Source of the DNA: Azolla caroliniana | Taxonomy: Eukaryota > Polypodiophyta | DNA length: 64,000 bases | Assembly: GCA_043228905.1 (NCBI GenBank) | Contig: JBHGNT010000003.1 | Coordinates: 12,648,001 to 12,712,000, forward strand | Reading direction: 5' to 3' | Shown here: piece after piece, positions 20,101 to 32,082 of the stretch | Position numbering within the stretch: the first letter of the stretch is position 1 | Layout: every line of letters begins with the position of its first letter | Program-made: the position numbers and the translations under genes | Notes under the pieces: generated by a model | The model's input: only the letters and a program-made list of their open reading frames with translations | Databases searched by the model: none | Told to the model about the DNA's origin: nothing

Positions 20101-21420
20101 TTGTGTTCCAGATTTGCCTGAGGTCAAAAAGAGAATTCTTTTTGAATGTCATGATGCACCCTTAGTAGGGCACCCTGGAATACATGGTACACTCGTTCTC
20201 ATCTCCACTCAATTTTATTGGCCTAAGATGTGTCCTGACATACATAACAATGTGACTAAATGTCACCAATGTCAAGTTAACAAAGCCGAGTGACTTAAAG
20301 CCGTAGGACTTTTACATCCCTTGGACATTCCCAATAATAAGTGGGAAAGTATATCCATGGATTTTATTGTTAGCCTTCCTCGCACCCAAAAAGGCCATGA
20401 TGCCATCTAGGTTGATAAACTAACTAAAATGGCCAAATTTATTGCTACTAAAACCACGGTAACAACTCCTGAATTGGCTTACCAATTTGTTGATGAGTTA
20501 TTTCATTTTTATGGGTTACCGATGGATATTGTGAGTGATCGAGATCCAAAGATTACTAGTGACTTCTGGACAAAAGTCTTTAAGAAGTTAGAAACTACGT
20601 AGAGCATGATCTCCACGGATCATCCTCAATCCAATGGATAGACTGAACGAGTAAATCAAATTATTGAGGACATGCTTCAAGCATACGTTGGTGCAAAACC
20701 AACAAAATGGGAACGTTATCTCCCAATTTTGGAGTTTGCTTATAACAACTCCAACCATACGTTGACGGGATATAGTCCTTTTATGTTGATGTATGGTTTT
20801 CAGCCACAAGCCTCGATTGATGTTAATATACATCATGATGAGTTGCGAAGTACGCAAAACTTTCTTCGGGATATGCAAGATATTTTGCATATTGCACGAG
20901 ATAATATAAACACAACTCAAAATGGAGCGCATTTTTACGCCAATCATAATAGGCAACCTCGTCTATTCAACCCTAGACAGAAGGTATTTTTACATGTACC
21001 TCACAATTCTAAGACATTGTCTATGGGTAAGTGCGCTAAGTTAGCCCCACGATTTTGTGGACCTTTTCAAGTCCTCAAACGCATTGGTTCATCAGCCTAT
21101 CGTCTCACTCTTCCCGATGACGTTGAAATTCATCTAGTTTTTCATGTAAGTCATCTAAAAGAACTTCTAGGTTCTGGTGACAATACAATTACAACTGAAA
21201 CTCTGATTACTTCTGAAGAATTATCTTCTAAACCACATGTACCAAAAAGAATTGTCGATGTTAAAACAAAAGATCTCCATACTAAAATAATCCGAGAATT
21301 TAAAATTAAATGGATGGATACATTTATCAAAGATGCCACATGGGAACACGAAAATACTCTTAGAACTAACTTCCCTAACTTTCCATTGCAAGAGTGCAAT
21401 GTTTTAAAGAGGGGGGAGTA
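20101..21420 (+). pseudogene. Gypsy-P integrase and chromodomain-like C-terminus
   Basis: Continues the Gypsy-P pol after Copia-B. H2C2 zinc-finger region (HDAPLVGHPGIHGT, CHQCQVNKAE), core with [10 protein letters not shown] and VSDRDPKITSDFW, then TERVNQIIEDMLQAY, a GPF-type module (FCGPFQVLKRIGSSAYRL) and VFHVSHLKELL. The tail IKWMDTFIKDATWEHENT resembles the group II chromodomain-like end of plant chromoviruses. Four stops interrupt 20290-20645; the stretch 20672-21442 is open for 256 codons. A polypurine tract (21409-21418) and the 3' LTR follow. Confidence 0.85.
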
Positions 21421-21821
21421 TATTACGGGCATGACCACATAATATCCTGTGGTGAGAATTTACCGTAATATTCTATACGCGTGGATAAGTGTGAGGGTTA
21501 AATGAGAGTGTAAAGAAGGGGAGGATTACTTTTAATCCTCAGGATTGAGACAACCCATTAGGCCAAGTGTGAACTTGTCTGGGGCGCTTGGGTATCGCTA
21601 TAAATATGAGGCCTTGCTACCCTCATTTCATCATCTTTTGACTACGTCGAAACTCTGATGTTGTGGTGGGTCAACTCTCGTAGCGAGCGCGCCAACACCA
21701 TGTACGACTCGACACTACAGCGGTGGTATGGGTGGTCGGGTGCCTTCTTTCTCTCTCACCTTTCTTATTTCTTATATCTTTTATCCTTATCATATGCTTA
21801 CGTTAGATCATAACTCTAACA
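21421..21821 (+). repeat. Gypsy-P 3' LTR
   Basis: Follows AGAGGGGGGAG. It starts TATTACGGGCATGACC (TG changed to TA) and probably ends CTCTAACA at 21821. The promoter is CTATAAATATGAGG near 21600. It matches 11725-12033 for its first 300 bp. Confidence 0.75.
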
Positions 21822-22560
21822 AATCTGAAGGAAAGGAAGGTCATTGGAATCCGACTTGAGGATGACGATGGTGTAAATGGCCTCACCAAAAATTGGGCCT
21901 ATGTTGAAAGAGTGTGTCGGCAACATGACAAGAGAAAGATGGCAATCTTGTCGACAACATCATGTTCTACTAGGGACGATCAAAGGAGGATGAGATGTGG
22001 CACCACGCCACCACCAAAGGAAGAGAGATCAAAGAGAGAAGATTCAAAGACACCCAACATAGAAGCTTTGATGAGAGAAGCATTCGAGAACTTAACATCA
22101 CAAGTCGATGTTGAAGAGGAGCTTAAAAGGGAGCAAAAACTGAGGCAAATGGAGATCAAGGAAGAAGAGACCTCTGAGAAATGTGGGTTAATGAAGTGGT
22201 ACAAAAATACAGAAGCCCAGATTTGGTACAAAAATACCGAGAGAGAAGGTGTGGAACAAGTTTCTTTCTCATATGGAGGAGTAACAACGGTCAAGGATAA
22301 GGCTGAAGACTCGATAGTAGGGAACACTGCTTTGAGAGTGGACAAGCGTTTTGGAACACATGTTGTTTCAGAAACATCAAGTGATGAAGGGAGATAAAAA
22401 ATGTGAGGCCAACATGATTGAGGAGATAGTCACGAAAAATGACATCGAGTCAGAGGTGGTTATGGACGAGTCAATGGCAGATGGTCGTGTCGAGACTTTC
22501 TCCACACTTGTTCTAGAGACTTGGGCAGTTGCATCTGAAAGCCAATGTGAGACCCAAAAG

Positions 22561-22912
22561 ACGGAAGGCGGCGGCGAGTAAGCGAAGGTTGAAGCTGATA
22601 CATACGAGGAAGAGGGAAGCATAATCAAGGCTTGCTCGATCGAGAAGGTCAATGGGTACGAGACCCATGAGTTTGAAGAGATGGCGACGAATAATGACTT
22701 AGAGGTAGAGGTGGCTATGGACAACACAATGAAGAGACGGAAGGTGGTGGCGAGGAAGTGAAGGTCGAAACTGATACATATGACGAAGAGGGAAGCATAA
22801 TCGAGGCTTGCTCGATCGAGAAGGTCAATGGGTACGAGACCAATGAGTTTGAAGAGATGGCCACAGATAACGACTTAAAGGTAGAGGTGGCTATGGACAA
22901 CACAATGAAGGA
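22561..22912 (+). repeat. 176-bp tandem duplication
   Basis: ACGGAAGG at 22561 and 22737 starts two consecutive copies about 90% alike, each encoding the same acidic module in different frames. Confidence 0.85.
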
Positions 22913-23105
22913 GGACGACAAGTGTACTGAGACTTCCTCCCCACTATTTCAAGAGACTTGCGTAATGGTAGATGGGAACATATCGGTCCGTGGAGAAAGG
23001 GCTAACACCGAAGAGACATACCCGAGCCAAATTAAGACCCAAGAGAAGGAAGGTCAAGGAGAGGAAGCAAAGGTCAAAGCTAATTCATATGATGAAGAGG
23101 TCAAA

Positions 23106-23110
23106 CAAAG
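23106..23110. repeat. Copia-C target-site duplication, left
   Basis: CAAAG before the 5' LTR equals CAAAG at 26974-26978 after the 3' LTR. Confidence 0.9.
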
Positions 23111-23426
23111 TGTTGAGAGATCAAGCTCAACTTAGTTTAGTTAGTTAGTCAACCATGTAACTTCATAGTTACCTAGATAGAATCTAGTTAGAAGTGTTGA
23201 CTATAACGGCTTAAATAGGACCTTGTACTTAAGTGGGATATTCTAGATCCTCCACTCCTAAGTACATTTAATATAGGACTTACACCTTAGTACCTATATT
23301 CTACTCACATGTGCACCTTTGCACATTGGATGTATATATACCTCATTGTGGGTATTTTTGTATTTGATGATGATGATGATAATGCCAATTTAATATAGTT
23401 ACTCATCCCCCATCTTGTGTTGTTCA

Positions 23427-23492
<66 letters not shown>

Positions 23493-23548
23493 ATATCACA
23501 TAATCTTCCGCTTATCAACTAATCACATAATTAGGTACTAATTAACTC
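23111..23548 (+). repeat. Copia-C 5' LTR (3' end deleted)
   Basis: Starts TGTTGAGAGATCAAG. It contains a (TGA)n-like tract and a (CT)n(CA)n microsatellite (about 23432-23492). Against the 3' LTR it has an extra block near 23268-23308 but lacks the terminal AATTACC...TTAACA. Confidence 0.85.
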
Positions 23549-23563
23549 TTGCTTACAATCAAC

Positions 23564-26400
23564 ATGAACACACAAATGGGTAGCTCGCTCCCTAGTGAAA
23601 AGCTAGACCGAAACAATTATTCATCTTGGGAGTACAAGATGAACCAATACCTCATTGGCCAAGGGTATTGGAGCTACATCAATGGCACTCAAGAAAATCG
23701 ACCCGACCCAAAGAACACCGACTACGCAATATGGGAGCAAGCGGCTAGTCAAGTCATGCATTGCTTGGCAACATGTGTCCACGACCACATGCTTAGCCAC
23801 ATTCGAGACGCCAAGACGCCCAAAGAGACGTGGGAGAACTTAAAGAAAATGTTCGCCGCCAACACAACCGCCCGAAAGTTTCAACTCCGACAAAAGTTGA
23901 ACAACATTCGGCAAAAAGACATGTCTGTGTCGGACTACACTACCAAGATCAAGAGCATTTGCGACTCACTTGGCTCCATCAAAATAAACGTCGACGAAGA
24001 CGAGATGGTTCAAGTATGCTTGGGCGGCCTTGCACGACGATTCGATCCATTACGGACGGCAATCTAGGCAAGATAAAACCCTTTGTTCTTTGACCTCCAA
24101 TCAATGTTATTGGTCAAAGAGAACCATGTCCAAACCAAGATGAAGACGTCGGAAGGACAAATGTTCTTCTCAAGTTCAGATGGTGGCCGAGGACGAGGTC
24201 ACGGCGGTAGAAGAGGCCAATTCGGCCCATCACACAAAGGGAACTCAAACCTTCACGGAAGCCATCGAGGAACCTTCGGAAGAAGGGGGAGCTTCCACGC
24301 CGAACATGATCGGCAAATGAGGCTCGCACCTTGCAATTATTGTGGCAAAATTGGGCACTACGAGGCGAAGTGTCGGAAAAAGAGACGTGAGTCGGCTTCA
24401 ACAAGTTGACAACTCACAAACTACGCATCGAACTCCGACTACAACAATCATAGCGGAATGTTCACGAATCACGTATCGAATTCAGACTATGACGATCGTA
24501 GTGAAATGTTTACAAATTATGGCACGAATTCCGACTATGGCGACCGTGGCAGAATGTTCGTAATGAGGCATAGAGCGAACTCTATGAAGGCCTCCAACTC
24601 CGCAAGCACCTCCAATTCATAAGACATGTGGTTCGTCGATTCCGGCACCTCACATCACATGAAATCCCACAAAGAGTGGTTCAATGACTTGCGTACAGTG
24701 GATCAACCCGGCTACATAGAGACGGGAGACGACACCACGCATCCCATTCGGCACATCGGCAATGTCCCATTCGGGAAAGAAGGCGAGCAAACTTGCATCA
24801 AGAATGTCTTGCACGTGCCCAAAATAACGAAGAATTTGGTCTCGTTCAGCCAAATCATGGAGCAAGGCATGCAAGTCCGCTTCAACAACGAAGGTTGTTT
24901 CATCGAGAAAGATGGCCGACTAATAGCAAAGGGGTGGAGAGACGGCCGAATATTCATCCTCGATTCGAACGAGGTGAAATTGGCAATGTACACCAAAGGT
25001 CTCAAAACCGAGACAAGCATCAAGTTGTGGCATAAGAGAATCGACCACATAAACCTCCAACTCCTTCGAGCTATGCAAACAAAGGGAGTCGTCATCGGAC
25101 TTCCGAAATTCAAGTCGACCGAGTATGCGAAGCGTGTCAACTCAGCAAACAACATTGACTCCCATTCCCAAAGGAGGGCTCCGCAAGCAAAGGCCTCCTC
25201 GACGTCATACACTCGGATGTATGGGGACCGACTCAAACGCCGACGATCGGCGGATGCCGATACTACGTAACCTTCAACGACGACTACTCGCACTACGTGT
25301 GGATCTACCCAATGAAGAAGAAGAGTGAAGTGTTCTCCCACTTCCAAAAGCTCAAGGGGCAAGTCGAAAAAGAAACCCGTCGGCACATTCAATGCCTACG
25401 ATCGGATAGAGGAAAGGAGTACTTCTCCGACGAATTCACCTCCTACCTCCAAAGTCAAGGCATTTGGAGAGAATTCTCATGATGACAGACACCCCAACAA
25501 AATGGAGTAGCCAAAAGGAAGAATCAGCAAATACTCGAGGTAGCACGTGCCATGATGCATGAGAAGCACATGCCGAATTTCTATTGGGCCGAAGCGGCAT
25601 CCACGGCCGTCTATCTCATGAACCAGTGCACCACTAATGGAGTGCATGAGTTAACTCCATACGAGCTCCTCTTCGGAAGGAAGCCGATCCTGTCGCACCT
25701 CAAGGTGTTCGGAAGCATTGCGGATGTACACATTCGGAACGAACAACGATAGAAGCCCGACGCGAAGTCAAAGGAATGTATCCTCATAGGATACTTGTCT
25801 GAGAAGAAGGCATACAAGTGCTACAACCCTTCTACCCGAGAGGTTTGGGTAAGTCAAGATGTAGTCTTCGACGAGTCCGCATCCTGGTACGCACCAGAGA
25901 CAACCTTGACTCCGACTCTGCTCGACCCGGAATCCTCCAAACAAGAGGTAGAAGATGGAGATCGCTTTGATGTGTTCGAAGAAAGTCCAATTATGGCAAG
26001 GCCTAATGGGCCACAAGAGCCCCCACACGACCCAAGCACGTCGCGGCCAAGTACGAACTTGGACAAAGGCAAAGGTAATATGCCCGAATACGAAGTCGAT
26101 CACCCCGACGACAGTGATTCGGATGTGTCTGCTCCCTCACTAGACAATGAGTTCGGTGTACCCATCATGCGGTCACCAGGAGCAAAGAAGGCGCTCACAT
26201 CGGCTAGCGAAAAACTTCAACGCTCATCTAGAGCAAAGAATCCCATCACTCGGCATGGCTACAACGAGTACATGGCCCATCACTATGCCTTCTCGATGAA
26301 GGTAGCGGCCGAACAAAAGCCCAAGAGCTCCACCGAAGCAACTCGTAACCCACGATGGGTGGAAGTAGTCGGCCTTCACCCACACACTACAAGCCTTCAT
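23564..26400 (+). pseudogene. Copia-C gag-protease-integrase remnant
   Basis: Gag from ATG 23564 (MNTQMGSSLPSEKLDRNN) is open to a stop at 24067 (near LRTAI). The zinc knuckle CNYCGKIGHYEAKC is near 24333-24375. A 16-residue unit (NSDY..., 48 bp) is repeated three times at 24416-24560. Protease has FVDSGTSHHMKSH near 24630. Integrase has WHKRIDHINL near 25030, DDYSHYVWIYPMKK near 25290, DRGKEYFSDEF and NGVAKRKN, with stops after REFS (25480). The linker to about 26370 has SSTEATRNPRWVE, where RT normally begins, and then joins the 3' spacer. It could supply at most Gag and integrase pieces. Confidence 0.88.
24416..24560 (+). repeat. 3 x 48-bp coding tandem repeat
   Basis: Three in-frame 16-codon units with the core NSDY and ending MF(T/V) lie between the zinc knuckle and protease. 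Confidence 0.8.
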
Positions 26401-26404
26401 CACC

Positions 26405-26547
26405 AGCTTGAGGGGGAGGACCCGAGATTGCCACGGAGAACAAAGCCGAAGGCGGGACAGAAGCCGCACAGAAGCCGACATCGAAAGCCGGACACGCCGA
26501 AAGCAAAACCGAATGTCGGACGACGCACACTTTAGCTTGAGGGGGCC
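26405..26547 (+). other. Copia-C doubled polypurine tract with basic spacer
   Basis: AGCTTGAGGGGGAGG near 26406 and AGCTTGAGGGGGCC at 26534-26547 bracket about 115 bp. Read in frame the spacer encodes a Pro/Lys/Arg-rich peptide (PRRTKPKAGQKPHRSRHRK). The layout equals that of Copia-A at 9482-9996. Confidence 0.65.
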
Positions 26548-26816
26548 TGTTGAGAGATCAAGCTCAACTTAGTTTAGTTAGTTAGTCAACCATGTAACTT
26601 CGTAGTTACCTAGATAGAATCTAGTTAGAAGTGTTGACTATAATGCCTTAAATAGGACCTTGTACTTAAGTGGGATATTCTAGATCCTCCACTCAAACAT
26701 GTGCACCTTTGCACATTGGATGTATATATACCTCATTGTGGGTATTTTTGTATTTGATGATGATGATGATAATGCTAATTTAATATAGTTACTCATCCCC
26801 CATCTTGTGTTGTTCA

Positions 26817-26888
<72 letters not shown>

Positions 26889-26973
26889 ACACATATCACA
26901 TAATCTTCAGCTTATCAACTAATCACATAATTAGGTACTAATTAACTCTTGCTTAATTACCTAATTCTTAACA
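26548..26973 (+). repeat. Copia-C 3' LTR
   Basis: Starts TGTTGAGAGATCAAG and ends ATTCTTAACA before CAAAG. A (CT)n(CA)n microsatellite lies at about 26820-26892. Confidence 0.93.
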
Positions 26974-26978
26974 CAAAG

Positions 26979-28145
26979 CATAATGGTGCACGCCAAGGGC
27001 CAAACAAACAAAGTGAATTCGAAGGGATTTTCTTGGGATTTGATCACAATATCAAACTAGAAAGGAGACACCATTACAAAGATCAAACAACCGATGGTCA
27101 ACTGTCGAAACGTTGGTGGCACATGCATGGTGCATGAAGGGTTATGCTTAGGAAAGGCGAAAGAGGCCACGACAGCTCGGACGAAGGATTTGGTGGTTTG
27201 GATGGTCTCCATCGCTATGGTGGAAAGAATGGTCATGGTAGCATTGGAAGAGATCTAAGGAGCCAATGAGCTAGTTCAAGGTCAATCTCCACCATAGATA
27301 GTTAGGTTATGAAGAAAGGAAAATATTCGGACAAGGATTAAAGATTTCAACTAGGCGGATGTAACTCAGTACCACACTTGGCACATAATGAAAAATAATG
27401 AAATAATTATTTGATATTAGCTTAATGGATTGGTACGAAAATATGGGCGTCTTCAAGAGCTTCCAAACGCATTTTACTACGTATGAAACGGACAACTACG
27501 TATCAAGTTATGTGTGTATGAAGTTGGAGAAGATGAGGGAACATAACTGTTACAAGATATCCCACATAAGCAGGAAAATATCGAATCCAGTAGTATATAA
27601 GTAGACCCAGAACCCATCAATTCATATTTGAGGGTTTGGAACGGATCAGAACAACTAGAATGGTTTGGAATGGCTAGAACGGTTCGAAACGTCCAGAATG
27701 GGCCGAGCGATCGAATGCGGTTGAATTGCTCCTGCAGTGATCCGTAGTGCATGGGCCGGATGGTATGGACGGTAGGCATGCCACGAACGTGGAGCCTGGA
27801 GGCCATGCAACTAAAGAAAACGCCATGTGGGACGCATGCAACTGAGCTGGAGATGCAAACTAGAGTTCCTGCATGCAAGTGCAGATATCTTCGGGTGAAG
27901 AAAAACCCAGAATCCTTAGGAAGGAAGGGGCTATCACTTGAAAACCCTAATTTATCTTATCAAAGCCATCACTCAGGGACCCTAATTTTTCTTATCTAAG
28001 CCATATCTCAAAAACCCTAACCCTAATTTTTCTTGTCTGTTAATCTCTGTAAGCCTAAAACTTTTGTAATCCCAATCTTGGAATAGATTGTAATTTTTCT
28101 TTTCTTTGCTAATGAAAATTACTAAACTTTCTCATTTCGGTTAAT
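26979..28145. other. Unassigned DNA, possibly including a gypsy LTR
   Basis: No supported gene. A GTATATAAGTAGACC promoter-like box near 27592, two AAACCCTAA telo-box-like motifs (27943-28025) and an AATGAAAATT-type end near 28110 could be parts of a plus-strand LTR ending around 28155. I find no second copy. Confidence 0.3.
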
Positions 28146-30098
28146 TCATAAAACATAAATGCACGAATCTGGTATCCTCTGGTCGGAGGCCCCGGGTACC
28201 TGCCTCAAGTTCACACATCTTTGTCGTATTTTCACGACAACAGTTTTCCCCTTTGATCGGGTCATGACTTGTTGTACATCGGTGACTTCGGCTATAACCA
28301 TATTTACCACCGATTGTTTTACCTTAATCTTGACCGGGGCATGGCTGCTGTAATGCCCTTCTTGTCGGCAATAATAGCAATATACTTTCCGGGCCCTGCT
28401 CGATTCACCTTTATATTCGCCTGTCGGTTGCATATTAGGAGTCATCTAATTAATTTCTTCTGGTCTTCGTTGCTCCGGATGTGCTACTACTTTACTTGTG
28501 TCAGGCCCCCAATGGTACTCTTGTTCCATGTCCCCGTGCTCATTTATCCGATTGTAATTCCTACGTCGGTTGCGGCGTTGGTACCCTTGCCTATCCGGTA
28601 CCCCTTCGATCTATTCCTCTTCTCCGGTCATACTCTGGAGAGTAGTCTCTATCATATCGGACCCGAGGGTACTCATCCTTCCTTCGGTCATCGTACTGGA
28701 ATCATCCCTCCGATCTATATTTATCCTCTCTCCGAAACTAATCATCTTCTGGCCTCCGTTCTTCTTGAGGCTCTATCTACCTTACCGGCACTGCCTACCG
28801 ATTCAGCATGCTATATTCGCATCGTTCGATGTTATGTGCCTGTGAGTGGCGTAGTGCACACTACGTTCGCATTGTACATTCTAAACTTGAATGTCTCAGA
28901 TTGAGGCATGTTGTACATTGTATTGCCTGCCGGAATTGGAGGTCCTCCTCTCTGGGTAGTGCTCATTGTAAGGCTCCCATCGCCATGTGATTACCATTCT
29001 GGGCTTGATCCATGTCGAGCACCCGATCAATTACTTGATTGATACTACTGGTTCTAAAATCCAAAACCGCCAAAGTAGTCTGGAGTGGCTCTCTTAGAGC
29101 TGTCAAAAATATTTCTTTAACCTCATCTTCTAGGAGCGCTCGCGTCAACTGTTTGTGAAGATTCTGAAATCAGATGATAAACTACAGGTACTATTTCATG
29201 CGCCTCTTGATAGGTGGCATAAAATTTTCCGATTAATTCCCTTTGGGTGACCTGTCGGTGAAATAGCCATAGGAACTTGTCCCTTAGGGCCTGGAATGTC
29301 ACAAAGTCCCCTGGGTTATGTTGGCACTACCATCCTGTGGCCTGTCCGTCTAGGGATAGCCCAAATTATTTCTCCACGTCAGGTTCCACAAGCCGCTGAG
29401 AGACATGGTTGGCTTCCCATGTCACTAGGAATGTGTGGGCGTGTACTTCCACGTCAGGTTCATCCTAGTACTTTGGATACATGCACGACATGGTATCGTC
29501 TTCTTCGACATGTTCTGTTGCCAATATGATTTCTTGTGCCGGTGGTGTCAGCATTGAATTGTCTTCCTCTATCGGTGGTTGTTCCAGAATAACTTCTTTC
29601 GGCAGCACCAGATTGACTTCCTCTACCAGTGTCGTTGGAACCAGAATTACTTGTTTAGTTGGAAGTGTTGGTGTTGTAGTTTCCGACTCCGGTGTTGGTG
29701 TGTGCTCGGACCCGTCTTCCGTCGGCTCTTCCAGAGTATTGTGACTGGATCTATAATTCGAGTGGGCGTGCCGCTCGTTGTTGTCCGATCCCAACTCAAA
29801 TGCGGAAAAGGATTCTGAATCACCAGCTCATGTTGCTAAAGTCTGCAATACCGATTCAACGTCGATCTGACCAGTAAGGTTGCTTCCTTCTTTTGAGTGT
29901 TGTTGAGTTTGAATTAGGATTGTCTCATCTACAACCTACCGAAGCACTCTGGGATAAGATTGATCCTGTCGGATTTCTTCTACCGCCTGTTGGTAAGCTT
30001 CCTGCCTCCGTAGTCGGTCAACTAGTCTTCTCGCTCGTTTAGCCACTGGGTCGTTCGTTTGTCCATGCATCCATCCCCCATTGTTCACTACTCTGTGC
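28146..30098 (-). pseudogene. Gypsy-T gag remnant
   Basis: On the minus strand, after the LTR at about 30120: an acidic Thr/Pro/Glu-rich N-terminal region (open 29794-29465), a gag core piece (LLEDEVKEIFLTALREPLQ near 29140, then VLDFRTSSINQVIDRVLDMD), and a knuckle region YCYYCRQEGHYSSH near 28370, where the last Cys of C-X2-C-X4-H-X4-C is lost. Many frameshifts. Nothing of pol follows, so the element is truncated at about 28146. The LTR resembles that at 58103, suggesting the Tat-like family. Confidence 0.65.
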
Positions 30099-30609
30099 AG
30101 AAATCGTGGCCGCCAAAACTGTGTTACTTCTAGGTTGGACTCACCGCAAACACAAGGTATTCCATTCCAGAATACTTATCCAAATGGGTGGTTGGAGTTA
30201 TGGATTATGATTCTTCAATCATACACTTATAAATATACTGTTATTTTCCGGATTGCCTTCCGAACACATACAACGTATCCGACACTTAATTACATGTGTA
30301 AGATCACAATATATAGCACAAACGGCAAGTACACAAGATAGAAAACAAGATAAAAAATCCACTATATTACTCGCATTACTTTCGTATAAGATACATCAAT
30401 CCGGATCCTTTATATGGGCATCCGGTAAGTAGTTGAAAACGGTGCCTCGTCTGACTGCCGATTACAAATGGTGCAGATCTGGATCGATACAACTATCCGG
30501 ATCCCTCATTTCCTTAATCTAAATTCTCTATAATATATTATTAATATCCGGATTTATCCCTTTCTGGTTCACACCTCCGCCTCCGGTTCATACTCTTCTT
30601 AGGTCAACA
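30099..30609 (-). repeat. Gypsy-T 5' LTR and possible primer-binding site
   Basis: The LTR ends on the minus strand at GTAACACA (30120), followed by TTTTGGCGGCCACGATTTC, a candidate tRNA primer site (30099-30116). The promoter is CATATAAAGGATCCGG near 30415-30400. The upstream end is ambiguous. A polypurine-like AGAAAGGGA (30557-30565) would put the start at about 30556; TGTTGACC would put it at 30609. The LTR at 58103-58554 has the same AAAGGGA motif and promoter layout. Confidence 0.55.
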
Positions 30610-31575
30610 CTCCACCGATAACACCTTTGTTAGCATGTCTGATCTGTTCTCCGATGTGTGGATCTTCATTAGAGAAAGCTCCTTTTCTTCTACCCTCTCC
30701 CAGAGCCAATGCTATCTCCTCTCGATGTGCTTGGTCCTCGAGTGGTAGGCGGCATTCTTTGCAAGGTGGATGACACTTTGGTTGTCATAATTGTCGAATT
30801 CTTAGCTCTCCAATAAACTCCTTTATCCAGATTAAATCTTTGTCGGCTTGCACTACGGCCATATACTCCGCCTTTGTAGTTGACAATGCCACGGCCTTCT
30901 ACAACCTCAACTGCCATGAGATGTCCCCCCTTGCATAAGTCATTACATACCCGGGCATGGACCGATTGGTATCTACATCAGCCGACATGTCTGAGTCAGT
31001 AAAACCTTCTAATATGGGGTTACTTGAACCTAATCAGAGGCACACACTTGAGGTTCCTCTCAGGTACTAGAGTATCCAGTTGACTGTTCCCAAATCTCTC
31101 TGCCTAGATTGCACATGAACCGGTTGAGACTCCGACCGCATATCCGATGTCCAACCTAGTATATACCATCACCATCACGTACATTCGGCTTCCGACTGCT
31201 GAGGCATAGGGTACCTTCATCATCTCAGGCTCCTCCGTCTTTGTCTTCAAACATTGTCTCTAGGATAGCTTGTTGTTTCTCAGCAATGTTGAACCGATCG
31301 ACTTTTCGCTTTCTGCTTTCCATGTTGAACCTTTGGAGCACCTTTGTCACGTACGTCTCCTGTGACAGCCACACCAATTTCTTTGTCCGGTTCCAGACAA
31401 TGTGCATTCCAAGGATCTGTCTTGCCGGACCCATATCCTTCATTAAGAATGACTTGCTTAGAGCCTTCTTCAGCATTCCGATCTTGATATGGTCCCGTTT
31501 GACAATCAACATGTCGTGCACATATAGCAGGAGGATGAGGAAATCTCCTCCGTCGAACTTCTTCACACACTTGTA
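30610..31575 (-). pseudogene. Copia type B RT-RNase H fragment
   Basis: The minus-strand open stretch 31566-31225 reads MKKFDGGDFLILLLYVHDM, the type B RT with YVDD changed to YVHD, then KDMGPARQILGMHIV. After frameshifts, RNase H remnants continue to RSDMLTKVL near 30620. It is truncated at 31575 on the RT side and joins Gypsy-T at about 30609. It is older than Copia-B and Copia-B2. Confidence 0.85.
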
Positions 31576-32082
31576 ATTTTAGGATGTGTTCACACCATAC
31601 GGAAGTTGAGTTTGATTCTCAACAAACCCTGCTTACATACGTATCAAAATTTACTTATGTGTTAGCCCTAAATGTATGCATATCTTATGTGGTCCCAACT
31701 TATTTATGTAAACCCTAAGCTTTGGAATATGGGCCCTCAACAATGAAATCATTCCATGGAACATAAGGCACTATAAAAATCATCATCAACTTCAGAAGCT
31801 TTGAATCAACATACCTGATCTCTTGTGAACTCAAAAAACTAAGGTTGTGGGGGGTAAGTGGGTTAGACATGCATACTAGCCCTCGTGCATGGGGTTAGTA
31901 TATAAATATGTTCTCATGTTGACATGACATGCTTAAGAACAAATCATGTCTCCTAAGTGTTTATTATTCAAGGCATTAGTTGGCACTTTGGTATTATCAT
32001 AAGTCCAACCTTGACAAATCTACCACTATGGAATCAATAATAAGAGCAAGTTAGTTACCTTAAAACGTTCCAATTATATTAG
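31576..32082. other. Intergenic, nothing identified
   Basis: AT-rich, no coding frame or repeat that I can assign. Confidence 0.5.

Larger units (their letters stand above)
21822..23110 (+). pseudogene. Acidic repeat ORF of unknown function, interrupted by Copia-C
   Basis: I recognise no family. An open stretch (about 21840-22397, no clear ATG) is rich in Glu, Lys and Arg (ALMREAFENLTSQVDVEEELK), followed after frame changes by Glu/Asp-rich stretches to 23110. The latter consist of related modules of about 60 residues, with a core near FEEMATDNDLKVEVAMDN. The last two modules are a direct 176-bp DNA duplication (22561-22736 and 22737-22912). Since 176 is not a multiple of three, the duplication shifts the frame. 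Copia-C is inserted at 23110. The flank beyond it (from 26979) shows no clear continuation. It could be a host gene remnant or an element ORF. Confidence 0.45.
23111..26973 (+). mobile_element. Copia-C, internally deleted copia without RT and RNase H
   Basis: 5' LTR 23111 to about 23548, gag, zinc knuckle, protease, integrase and linker to about 26370, then directly the polypurine-tract region and 3' LTR 26548-26973. CAAAG duplications flank it. The whole RT-RNase H coding region is absent. The 5' LTR end and the primer-binding site are also missing; gag follows CTTGCTTACAATCAAC. The gag and integrase are related to Copia-A. Confidence 0.9.

Noticed and set aside
27943-28025. Interstitial telomere repeat (AACCCTAACCCTAA)
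   Set aside because: Only two adjacent units plus isolated telo-boxes; such motifs are common in plant promoters and LTRs and do not mark a telomere relic.
31596-31622. Another tRNA-like B box (AGTTTGATTCTC)
   Set aside because: Matches the B-box pattern weakly, has no A box at the right distance and no pairing ends.
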